Source: CAZXDS01 sp964639525 (GTDB lineage Bacteria; Bacteroidota; Ignavibacteria; Ignavibacteriales; Melioribacteraceae). Taken from it: a stretch of 15,816 nt of DNA. A program made the position numbers and the translations under genes. Location: contig CAZXDS010000065.1 of the NCBI GenBank assembly GCA_964639525.1, positions 1 to 15,816 of the forward strand. The letters are read 5' to 3'. The notes under the pieces are model-generated. The model was not told the origin of the DNA, ran no database searches, and worked only from the letters and a program-made list of their open reading frames with translations. Below are positions 1 to 7,124 of the stretch, piece by piece (position 1 is the stretch's first letter; every line of letters begins with the position of its first letter).

Positions 1-158
1 ATTGTTAGTAAATCTACATATTGGCAATTCAGAGTCAAATAATGCAGCTTTCAATATTAAATTTTTATGACTATCGTATTCTATACCTATATACATTATT
101 TACAATGATAGAATCATATTTTCAAATAATACTACCCGAAAATAGTGTACACTATTCA

Positions 159-459
159 CAAAGTGGTTTTCGGATTTTGTTTTATAGAAAAACTCACTTT
201 AATCTCTCTTAAAAAGACCTGCCAGCCGGTCAATGCTGTCAACTTAAGAAATGTTGAGTTGTAAATGTGGCTAAAGCCACTGTTTTTTTTTGTTTTTATC
301 CGTTGCATAAATGCAACGGCAATTGCCGTCTCTTTTAAGAGACGGTAAAATATTTACTTGGGATAAAAATGGCTTTAGCCACATTTTTCCCTTAAGTTGA
401 CAGCATTGGCCAGCCGGTAGGCAGGGAGAAAAATTTTGTAAAATCCGAAAACCACTTTG
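159..459. repeat. Nested inverted-repeat element (MITE-like)
   Basis: The outer arms are a perfect 20-bp inverted repeat: caaagtggttttcggatttt at 159-178 and its complement at 440-459. Inside lies a perfect 18-bp inverted repeat, caatgctgtcaacttaag at 231-248, with its complement at 391-408. Within that is a 16-bp pair (264-279 and 370-385), and at the centre are two complete small hairpins (300-319 and 326-345). Between the outer and middle arms both sides carry a related GC-rich block (cctgcc and gccagccggt, near 219-230 and 410-426). No transposase is encoded, so this looks like a non-autonomous mobile element or stacked insertions. I cannot identify a target-site duplication. Confidence 0.7.
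300..345. repeat. Two adjacent 20-nt REP-like hairpins
   Basis: The first hairpin, 300-319, is ccgttgcat-aa-atgcaacgg. The second, 326-345, is ccgtctctt-tt-aagagacgg. Each has a perfect 9-bp stem and a 2-nt apex. Both correspond in layout to hairpins in the repeat block at 8391-8888 (ccgttcgat-aa-atcgaacgg and ccgtctcgt-tc-acgagacgg). The outer stem bases are kept and the inner bases are replaced in complementary pairs. Confidence 0.7.
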
Positions 460-601
460 CTTTCTGTATATATTTAATTTATCGCCGAATTTATACAGAT
501 AATTTTCCAATAATTTGAGTTTTATATTATGATAAATATCCAAATCGCAAGTGTTTTCATTTTGGGTATAGTATCCGAGAGTCATTAAATTTTTATAGTA
601 G

Positions 602-615
602 TCCGCCGAGGCGGA
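602..615. repeat. Short GC-rich palindrome
   Basis: tccgcc-ga-ggcgga forms a 6-bp stem with a 2-nt apex in an otherwise AT-rich stretch. A second GC-rich patch follows at about 621-644 (cctcgcagagtccggtggac), a base composition unlike the surroundings. It resembles dispersed intergenic palindromes but only one copy is present in the window. Confidence 0.45.
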
Positions 616-710
616 AAACCTTCCTCGCAGAGTCCGGTGGACGGTTTTTTCATTTTTAAATGTAGAAAAAACTTTGAAAAACAATAGCAAAGTTTCTTTT
701 TAAAAAAAAT

Positions 711-739
711 TAAAAAATAAACCGACTGGAAAGTCGGTT
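711..739 (-). terminator. Rho-independent terminator of the four-repeat lipoprotein gene
   Basis: On the minus strand the stop codon at 749-751 is followed within 10 nt by a perfect 8-bp hairpin (720-739, aaccgact-ggaa-agtcggtt on the plus strand). A T-rich tract follows on the minus strand, the complement of the A-run at about 700-719. This is a classical intrinsic terminator. The hairpin also belongs to a dispersed family: its flank, one base then tacaattt at 741-748, recurs at the same spacing after the hairpin at 8236-8254. Confidence 0.75.
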
Positions 740-748
740 CTACAATTT

Positions 749-1882
749 TCACTTATTGGCAATCATTGAAATATCAGCTTGCGTTATATTTCCGGCTGTA
801 ACTACTACGCTCAATGTTGCATCAGAGTATCCGGAAGCTTTTGCTGAAATAGTATAACTTGCCGGCGGAACATTGCTAAATGTAAATTTACCCAAACTAT
901 CTGTTGTAATTGAAGATGTACCCGGTTGTGTTTGAATATTTACACCTGTAATTGGTAAATGGGTAGAATCATCGGTTACAGTTCCGGTAATAGAGCCTGT
1001 TGAAGTAATCATAGTAAAATCAGCACGCGACTCATTTCCCGCTACAACAGTAATCTGGGCGGAAGCCTCTTGGAATCCAAGTTTAGTAACAGACACAGAA
1101 TAGTCGCCTGGTAAAATATTTGAGAAAGAATAAGTACCGTCATCCTTTGTAAAAACTGTACTTGTAGCCGGGTTTGTGCTGACAGATGCGCCGGATATTA
1201 CAATCGAAGATTGAGCATCAACAACAGTTCCTACAATTACTCCGGTAGTTGGTGGAACTGTTGTATCAGTTTCAGTTAAATAAATATCCGCATTCGTTAT
1301 TTGTCCTACCACTACGTTCACGTTTATTGAAGTAGTATCAAAACCAATTTTTTCTGACTTGATTACATATTGTCCCGGAATAACATTAACAAAAACATAT
1401 TTCCCGAATGCGTCTGAAGTTATTGAACTTGTAACAGGAGTACTTGTTAAATTCACATTTTCAATAGGAACAAAAGTTTTTGAATTAATTATAGTCCCCG
1501 CAATTTGTCCATAATTCTTATTTTTATTTGTATCACTTTTAGTAAGAACAAAATCCGCTACAGCATCTGCTCCGGCTACAACGGAAACATTAACGAGAAG
1601 AGTATCATAACCGCTTTTTCCTGCTTTAACGGCATAATCCCCAGGTTCAACTGTTGTGATTTGATACCTGCCTGATGCATCCGTTTTAACAAAACTTGAC
1701 GGGGGAACAGAAAAAACATTCGCTCCTTCTAAAACATTTCCTGTTCCTGATTCTGTAACAGTGCCTTTTATTGCCCCATGAGTTGGTGGTTCTATTGGTG
1801 TGCTATCCTCTTTGCTACAGGAAAATGCTGTAAGACTTACAATAATAAAAAATGTAATTATTGATGAAATAATTTTTCTCAT
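749..1882 (-). CDS. Lipoprotein with four carboxypeptidase-regulatory-like beta-sandwich repeats
   Basis: The 377-residue protein starts with a lipoprotein signal (MRKI, hydrophobic segment about residues 4-20, cysteine 22 in TAFSC). The -3 to -1 residues are not the strict LAGC lipobox, but Bacteroidota lipoboxes are loose. The rest is four tandem repeats of about 80 residues at roughly 36-114, 125-204, 214-291 and 295-374. Each follows the pattern G-x-I-x-GTV, then a variable PI-x-GA/GV loop, TD-x-x-G-x-Y/F-x-F-x-NV-x-PG-x-Y, then K-x-GY/GF and a VVAG-x-x-x-AD end. This is typical of the carboxypeptidase regulatory-like (CarboxypepD_reg-like, transthyretin-fold) family. There is no peptidase or other catalytic domain, so it is probably a surface-anchored structural, adhesive or carbohydrate-binding stalk. 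Its ATG has no clear Shine-Dalgarno. A terminator at 1976-2004 separates it from the gene upstream, and it has its own terminator at 711-739. Confidence 0.85.
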   Translation of the reverse strand: MRKIISSIITFFIIVSLTAFSCSKEDSTPIEPPTHGAIKGTVTESGTGNVLEGANVFSVPPSSFVKTDASGRYQITTVEPGDYAVKAGKSGYDTLLVNVSVVAGADAVADFVLTKSDTNKNKNYGQIAGTIINSKTFVPIENVNLTSTPVTSSITSDAFGKYVFVNVIPGQYVIKSEKIGFDTTSINVNVVVGQITNADIYLTETDTTVPPTTGVIVGTVVDAQSSIVISGASVSTNPATSTVFTKDDGTYSFSNILPGDYSVSVTKLGFQEASAQITVVAGNESRADFTMITSTGSITGTVTDDSTHLPITGVNIQTQPGTSSITTDSLGKFTFSNVPPASYTISAKASGYSDATLSVVVTAGNITQADISMIANK

Positions 1883-1975
1883 AGTGAAATACTCGATTTT
1901 TTATTTTTATTATCGAAATATTTTTTAAAAAGATTAGCCGTAAAACCGAAGTATTTTTCTTTGTGGAATAAAAAA

Positions 1976-2004
1976 ATCCTCCGAAAAAATAAACTTCGGA
2001 GGAT
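1976..2004 (-). terminator. Rho-independent terminator of the barrel/lipoprotein operon
   Basis: atcctccgaa at 1976-1985 pairs perfectly with ttcggaggat at 1995-2004 (10-bp stem, 9-nt loop). Read on the minus strand the hairpin is followed by a run of seven T (complement of 1970-1976). It lies about 80 nt past the stop codon of the gene at 2084-3499. Confidence 0.85.
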
Positions 2005-2083
2005 CTAAATTTGAGTTTCAAACAAATGAACTACCCCACCTCAAGTAGCGGAAAATTTAACCCTTGTCCGCGCCGATGGCGAA

Positions 2084-3499
2084 TTAAAATTTCCAGCGAG
2101 ATCCCAGCGAAACATCAAGTCCCCTGCCGCTATTACCTCGAAGAACCGAACCGAAATTTGAAGAAGCAAAATTCATTTCAACAAGACCGAAATCAAGACC
2201 GAACCCAAACGACCATCTGAACCCTTCAATACCGCCGAATGAAAATCCTGAACGCAACGGAAGGATTTCAAACGGTTTCCATTCCGCACCTATAGAAATA
2301 CGTGGCTTTGTAGTATTAAAAGGTTCATTATTAAATCCTTGATTATATCCGAAAACAAGTAGAAGGTCATCCATTTTCATACTTACACCGAGCCTTAAAG
2401 CACCCGGAAGACTTGAAGTAAAACCGGTACTATAAGACCCTCTAAATTTTAAGCTGTCACTTAAATTTTGATTCTGTGCCGAATCCGTTACACTTGTAAC
2501 TAAAAATGATCCGAAAGATGCATACTGAACGGTCTCTTTGTCCCAACTAACGCTACCCAAATCGGTAAGTGAAAAACCAACACTCCAAACACTATCTATC
2601 TGCGCTGCCAGTCCGAAGCTAACACTGAAACCTGAACCGGCTGATTGTGGAAATGCACCAACATTAGATGAACGATTATCGGTAGAACTATCGAAATCCC
2701 AATTCACACCATAATCCGGAGAAACTGCAATATCCGCGGTAACATCGCTTTGCAAGCGAATTGAGTTATCTGTTAAAGTTTCAATATTTGAAGACGATGC
2801 ATGAGTTTGTAAATAACCCAAACCACTCACAATATTTAGTGATATTCCGCCTGTCAGGTGTAAAAAATCATTTCCGAACAAATCCCCAAGTTCGCGAGCG
2901 TAGGAAAAAGAATATTCCCTCAAATATGAAGCCTGCAGGTTAAGATCATCAATACTGTAAACTCGCCCAATTTCGTTTCCATCAATTACAAGGTCAACTA
3001 AATCCTTTGGAATAGTAGCATTAAAACCACCAATATCGGTTATGGAAAATCCTAAAGCTCCCGCATCACCAATATTAACTGATAGCGCGAGTAAATTTGT
3101 CGAGACAAGAGCGTTCACATCTGAGCCGTCCGCAAACAACGATTTAAAATTAGTTTTATCTTCACTCGTTAAATCACGAGCAATCACATCACCGTTTTGA
3201 CCTGTAACTCCGCCAAAGTAATAATTATAATTCTCCCACGAAAGGAAATCATTTCTTGCTAATACATTTATATTTGGTAAAGGAAGAACTAATGATAACT
3301 CAATATCATGGTCCGTAGGCAAAGCTAAGTTTGCAGGATTTGTACCAAAGGAATATACACCACGAGAAGAAACCGCATTTCCCCCGCCCATTGCCGAAGA
3401 ACGAGAATCGGAAATACCAAATGAACCCGCCCCTTGTGCAAAGACTGTCGTTGCAGAAACAACAACAAATATTATTATTTTATATAATTTCATTTTCAT
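2084..3499 (-). CDS. Predicted outer-membrane beta-barrel protein (PorV/DUF5723-like)
   Basis: The 471-residue protein has a Sec signal peptide (MKMKLYK, hydrophobic core about 8-20, cleavage likely after VFA near residue 21). The mature N-terminus contains SSAMGGGNAV followed by a GTNPANLAL segment. This resembles the 'ARSxAMGGA ... NPAxLA' signature of PorV/UPF0164 and FadL-type outer-membrane proteins of Bacteroidota and Chlorobi relatives. The remainder alternates short amphipathic strands with Gly/Asn/Ser/Asp loops and ends in an aromatic residue (SRWKF), as expected of an outer-membrane barrel. It starts 7 nt after the stop codon of the lipoprotein at 3507-5564, so the two are almost certainly cotranscribed and may form an envelope complex. 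The substrate is not deducible. I am confident of the outer-membrane location, less so of the exact family. Confidence 0.75.
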   Translation of the reverse strand: MKMKLYKIIIFVVVSATTVFAQGAGSFGISDSRSSAMGGGNAVSSRGVYSFGTNPANLALPTDHDIELSLVLPLPNINVLARNDFLSWENYNYYFGGVTGQNGDVIARDLTSEDKTNFKSLFADGSDVNALVSTNLLALSVNIGDAGALGFSITDIGGFNATIPKDLVDLVIDGNEIGRVYSIDDLNLQASYLREYSFSYARELGDLFGNDFLHLTGGISLNIVSGLGYLQTHASSSNIETLTDNSIRLQSDVTADIAVSPDYGVNWDFDSSTDNRSSNVGAFPQSAGSGFSVSFGLAAQIDSVWSVGFSLTDLGSVSWDKETVQYASFGSFLVTSVTDSAQNQNLSDSLKFRGSYSTGFTSSLPGALRLGVSMKMDDLLLVFGYNQGFNNEPFNTTKPRISIGAEWKPFEILPLRSGFSFGGIEGFRWSFGFGLDFGLVEMNFASSNFGSVLRGNSGRGLDVSLGSRWKF

Positions 3500-3506
3500 A
3501 TCCGTA

Positions 3507-5564
3507 TCAATTATTATTTAATTTAAAGTCAGCCGTTCCATAAAGTCTTACTTTTATTTTATCTGTATTCCTAAATTTAACCGGTGCGTTGCTCCCGTCC
3601 GGCGGCGTTATTAGTTTTAAGTTAACGGCTAATGTTCTGTTCCTGAGAAATGTTCGGGCATCAACACCCTTCAATTCTATTGTTTGAACAGTAGAAACTG
3701 CCGTGGTTGCAAAACCATTAGCATCAACACCTGCCGCGTTAATTAATATTTCACTTGTAGGATTATACGATGGAGGAATAGTAAATAACGGCACATTATT
3801 TTTATCAAGAATAGTCGCCTTTGCAGATATTTTAGCCGGAATCATATTTTCAACCTCAATGGTTAAAAACACTGAATTAATGCCATCAATATCACTATCG
3901 CTAATTTCAATGGAATCAACCGTCATGGTATCTATAAATGAACCGCCGGCAATTCCAAGATCCAATGGTAATTGAGTATCAATAAATCCTGTAACGGAAT
4001 CATCCTTCGTAACTTCCCCAATTCCATAATTCGGATTTACAACTCCTGAACCTGAAAATGAAAAACTGCTTGGAAATGATGTGTGGAACCCATTTATAAA
4101 ATCTTTAAGACCAAAGTTTCTTAAATCAAATACTTGATTCGCATTTGCCGCCAATTCTTCATTAACGGTAATTGATCTCTGTTCCGTATTATTAGCACCC
4201 GTAATAGTTCCATTGAAAGAAACCGGAATACCGACTGATGAATTAAGATGAAGAAATATAGCAGGGTCTTTAATATTTAAACTATCAAATTTGAATTTAT
4301 CTTTAACATCTCCGAGATCAATGTCAAAATTGGTTGAAGAAATATCAAAATTAGTTAACTTTATTTGACCCGTAACATCTTTAATTTTTAAATTTGTAAC
4401 ATTTACATTTACGGAAACATTATCATCTTTTTTAAGAGTACGTGCATCGCTTGTTGCGGGAACAGAAACAGTTGCAGTATAATTCAACTTATTTGTTGGG
4501 GTTCCCGGAGTTAATGTTACAATACTCCAATTTTGTAATGATGAAATTGTAAGATGATGATTCTGTTCTTTTCTACCGAGCGAAACCGTTTGTGTATAAA
4601 CAGTACCGTCAGGTTTTTTCATATTATCAATTTTCAAACTAATATTAATATTCAAATCAAGATTGTTTGAAAAATTTACATCAAAGTTTCCATCGTCAAA
4701 ATGAACTACTGTAACTTTAGTAGAATCATCAATGGTTACAACGTCCGTAACATCAAAGTCATCCTGTGCCGGTAAAATAGCCGTTGTTGAGGAAAGAGAA
4801 AACGAGCCAATTCCTGCTGTTATAGTTGTTCCTGCGTCTTGAGGAAATGTAACACTGTTGCCATTACTTCCGGGAGATGACATTTCAACTACAATTTCGA
4901 GAGAATTTTTTAATGTTTTACCTGCAAGTGGAAATGAAACTTGGTTACTTCCGTTCGCCGGAATTACAATCACGGTAGTAGATTGAACAATAATACTTCC
5001 ATCCGATTTATTTCTAATTATTAATGAATTAACATCATTTTCAATCGGCAAATTACTTGTAAATGTAAGAGTTAAAGTTCCGCTTTCAAATACTGCTGAT
5101 TCAAATTGATCTATGGTAGTGAAGTCTTGTGTAGAAGAACTTGGTGAGACAGGAGGAACAACTGCTGTTTGTCCACCGCTAAATGGAGTCCAATCACTTA
5201 ACTTTACTTCTGTATTAATTGGTGTAACATCATCTATTTTCACTGAACCGATTGACTTTGAAGTCGAGGAAGAAAAATTATCAATCTTAAGATTATCACT
5301 AACTGTAAAAGTTGTAATATCGTCCTTTTGATGATAGAAGAGCAACCCCAGAATATTTGGGTCGGTCGATGCAGTTAAGGTTGTATCATCCCCGAGGAAA
5401 TCATCAATTGTATATGTGCTGTCGCTAATCGGAACAGCAACTTGAATATCATAGCTTGGAGCTACAAAATCCTTTGGAGAATCAAAACAGCCTGTCAGAA
5501 CAAGATTGAATGTAAAAACAATCGCAGCAATCCAGGCGAATTTGAAGGTTGTAAACTTTTTCAT
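3507..5564 (-). CDS. Large lipoprotein of unknown function
   Basis: The 685-residue protein begins with a clear type II signal peptide: MKKF, hydrophobic core about 10-23, and lipobox LTGC with cysteine at residue 26. I do not recognise a named domain. The mature part is rich in Ser, Thr, Asp, Asn and Val, nearly free of Cys, and looks all-beta, consistent with several immunoglobulin-like or jelly-roll sandwiches. The segment just after the lipid anchor (APSYDIQVAVPISDSTYTI) suggests a short linker leading into a folded region. It is the first gene of an operon with the beta-barrel gene, with a 7-nt gap, which points to an outer-membrane-associated partner for that barrel. A weak AGGG lies just upstream of its ATG. 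Function is unknown; an adhesin-like or assembly role would be a guess. Confidence 0.7.
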   Translation of the reverse strand: MKKFTTFKFAWIAAIVFTFNLVLTGCFDSPKDFVAPSYDIQVAVPISDSTYTIDDFLGDDTTLTASTDPNILGLLFYHQKDDITTFTVSDNLKIDNFSSSTSKSIGSVKIDDVTPINTEVKLSDWTPFSGGQTAVVPPVSPSSSTQDFTTIDQFESAVFESGTLTLTFTSNLPIENDVNSLIIRNKSDGSIIVQSTTVIVIPANGSNQVSFPLAGKTLKNSLEIVVEMSSPGSNGNSVTFPQDAGTTITAGIGSFSLSSTTAILPAQDDFDVTDVVTIDDSTKVTVVHFDDGNFDVNFSNNLDLNINISLKIDNMKKPDGTVYTQTVSLGRKEQNHHLTISSLQNWSIVTLTPGTPTNKLNYTATVSVPATSDARTLKKDDNVSVNVNVTNLKIKDVTGQIKLTNFDISSTNFDIDLGDVKDKFKFDSLNIKDPAIFLHLNSSVGIPVSFNGTITGANNTEQRSITVNEELAANANQVFDLRNFGLKDFINGFHTSFPSSFSFSGSGVVNPNYGIGEVTKDDSVTGFIDTQLPLDLGIAGGSFIDTMTVDSIEISDSDIDGINSVFLTIEVENMIPAKISAKATILDKNNVPLFTIPPSYNPTSEILINAAGVDANGFATTAVSTVQTIELKGVDARTFLRNRTLAVNLKLITPPDGSNAPVKFRNTDKIKVRLYGTADFKLNNN

Positions 5565-5597
5565 TTTACCCTACATTTTAATGAAAGATTATTTAGA

Positions 5598-5640
5598 ATA
5601 GACATATACAAAACTTATTCGCTATCTGTATAATGTCTAT
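5598..5640. promoter_or_regulatory. Candidate operator dyad upstream of the lipoprotein/barrel operon
   Basis: atagacatatac at 5598-5609 is matched by gtataatgtctat at 5628-5640, an inverted repeat broken by one extra base, with the centre about 55 nt upstream of the operon's ATG. The 219-nt intergenic region holding it must also contain the operon promoter. No -10/-35 pair is convincing, and AT-rich sequence can give such dyads by chance. Confidence 0.2.
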
Positions 5641-5783
5641 ATAACAACTGCAATATAGCCAATTAATTTTAAATTTCAATGATTAATATCACATTAAAAA
5701 TTAAGAAATATTTTTAATAAATTGACAGTTTAATATTTTAATTTTTAAGAAAACAAAAACGTCTTAATATAGATTAACCTTTT

Positions 5784-6983
5784 TTACTTGATGTAACTTT
5801 CAAAAAAGTTTCCAATTCTTTCATAAGCTTTTTTCAATAAATTTTCCTGCGGCAAAAAAACGATTCTGAAATGTTTAGTATCAGGCTTTTGTCCGAATCC
5901 GCTTCCCGGGACAACAACCACGCCGGTTTGCTTTATTAATTCTGCAACAAAATGGTTATCAGAACTTGGAATATGCAATTGCGGAAAAGCATAAAAAGCT
6001 CCTTGAGGTTTTACACAAGATATCCCCGGCACTGCATTCAGCATATCCACCGTCATATTTCTTCTTCTCGTAAGTTTTTCCATAACAACTTTAAGATGTG
6101 ATTGGTCACCATTTAGTGCTGCCGGTATTGCATGCATTTCCGGATGATTAGCAGATAGCCTTGAACGTAATATTTTATTTATTGCAGCAATATAATCACT
6201 AAGTACATTTTGATTTCCGCTCATTATTCCCCAACCGATTCGCCAACCGGGAGCGAGATAATTTTTTGATAAGCCTCCAAATGTAATTATAGGTACTTCC
6301 GAATTTAACGAAGCTAAAGCTATATGTTCTTCCCCATCCATTAATAATTTATCGTAAATTTCATCGGCAAAAATCACAAGATTATGTTCGAGTGCAATAT
6401 CAATTATTTTTAGCAAAGTTTCTTTTGTTGCATTTGAGCCGGTAGGATTATTTGGATTGATAACAATAATGGCTTTTGTTTTATCATTAATTTTACTTTT
6501 TATATCTTCAATATCAGGCTGCCATCCGTTTTCCTCACTTAAGTAATAAGGATTGCTAACCATCTGAAGTTTACTTTGAATTGCCGTGTACAAAGGATAA
6601 CCGGGAGTTGGTGTTAAAATGTTTTCACCGGCATTTACTAACGAGGTTAAACAAATATCTATCGCTTCGCTCGCTCCGGTTGTAACAAACATTTCCTGAA
6701 TATTTTTAATCCCTTTCCTATCCGCTTCTTTTCTTATAGCATCGAGTGATTCCTTAGTTCCGTTTGATGGTGCATACCCGTTTTGATTAGCCAGCATTGC
6801 CTCATAAGCAGCATCAATCATATGTCTTGGTGTTTCAAAATCATAAATATTCGGATCGCCAATATTTAGATACAGCATTTCCTTACCGCTTTTTGCAACT
6901 TCATTTGCAATTAAAAGTACATCTCTAACAGCGTATTTAATATCAGCAGTTCTATCTGCCGATTTGATAATTTGAGTATTCAT
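5784..6983 (-). CDS. Class I/II PLP-dependent aminotransferase (alanine/aspartate type)
   Basis: A cytosolic 399-residue fold-type I aminotransferase that moves an amino group from an amino acid to a 2-oxo acid. Visible landmarks are LNIGDP (39-44), TTGASEAI (101-108), NPNNPTG (176-182, cofactor-binding Asn), ADEIYDKL with Asp207 and Tyr210, the Schiff-base lysine Lys240 in GGLSK, PGWRIGW (245-251) and the substrate-carboxylate arginine Arg373 in HFRIV. The N-terminus (KYAVRDV then LNIGDPNIYDF) resembles the AlaT-like alanine aminotransferase branch, so pyruvate/alanine with glutamate is the likeliest pair, but specificity cannot be proved. I start at the ATG at 6983 (MNTQ) because GGAG lies 6 nt upstream. 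A TTG four codons earlier is possible but would overlap that site. It is monocistronic and divergent from the DUF389 gene. Confidence 0.9.
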   Translation of the reverse strand: MNTQIIKSADRTADIKYAVRDVLLIANEVAKSGKEMLYLNIGDPNIYDFETPRHMIDAAYEAMLANQNGYAPSNGTKESLDAIRKEADRKGIKNIQEMFVTTGASEAIDICLTSLVNAGENILTPTPGYPLYTAIQSKLQMVSNPYYLSEENGWQPDIEDIKSKINDKTKAIIVINPNNPTGSNATKETLLKIIDIALEHNLVIFADEIYDKLLMDGEEHIALASLNSEVPIITFGGLSKNYLAPGWRIGWGIMSGNQNVLSDYIAAINKILRSRLSANHPEMHAIPAALNGDQSHLKVVMEKLTRRRNMTVDMLNAVPGISCVKPQGAFYAFPQLHIPSSDNHFVAELIKQTGVVVVPGSGFGQKPDTKHFRIVFLPQENLLKKAYERIGNFFESYIK

Positions 6984-6989
6984 AATTTT

Positions 6990-6993
6990 CTCC
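6990..6993 (-). promoter_or_regulatory. Ribosome binding site fixing the aminotransferase start
   Basis: GGAG on the minus strand, 6 nt before the ATG at 6983. It overlaps the alternative TTG start at 6995, which argues for the ATG. Confidence 0.65.
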
Positions 6994-7057
6994 AATTTTT
7001 AATATCTTGTGTTATCAACTTAAATTATTAGAGATTTATTAGCAAAAGAATATTACA

Positions 7058-7065
7058 TAAATTTG
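7058..7065 (+). promoter_or_regulatory. Candidate promoter -7 element of the DUF389 gene
   Basis: taaatttg matches the Bacteroidota primary-sigma consensus TAnnTTTG, 59 nt before the ATG at 7125, in the divergent intergenic region. No clear TTG -33 element is seen at the expected distance. It is unknown whether this organism uses that consensus, and the sequence is AT-rich, so chance is possible. Confidence 0.25.
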
Positions 7066-7124
7066 ATATTCTCTAATTACTTTGTAATTTTTAACTGAAT
7101 TAAAATCAAAAAAACTTATACAAA

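Larger units (their letters stand above)
1..710. other. Non-coding, repeat-rich intergenic region
   Basis: I see no convincing gene here. Positions 1-158 are AT-rich without recognisable structure. From 159 on, the sequence is made of inverted repeats and small palindromes, annotated separately. Open frames on either strand, such as a 139-codon minus-strand frame at 271-690, run through the palindromes and translate the repeat sequence itself, so they are not treated as genes. The region lies downstream of the minus-strand gene ending at 749, a typical place for repeats to accumulate. Confidence 0.6.

Noticed and set aside
21..212. 63-codon plus-strand open frame at the left edge
   Set aside because: Low-complexity AT-rich translation without ribosome binding site, ending inside the repeat arm at 159-178.
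271..690. 139-codon minus-strand open frame
   Set aside because: It runs through the inverted repeats and GC-rich palindromes, its protein has no recognisable domain or signal, and the C-terminal half is a translation of the repeat arms.
2028..2083. Possible repeat remnant near ctacc...gtag and cgcc-gat-ggcg
   Set aside because: The stems are only 4 bp and no second copy is seen in the window.
6984..6995. TTG start four codons upstream for the aminotransferase
   Set aside because: The TTG overlaps the GGAG that is ideally spaced for the ATG at 6983, and the extra residues add nothing recognisable.
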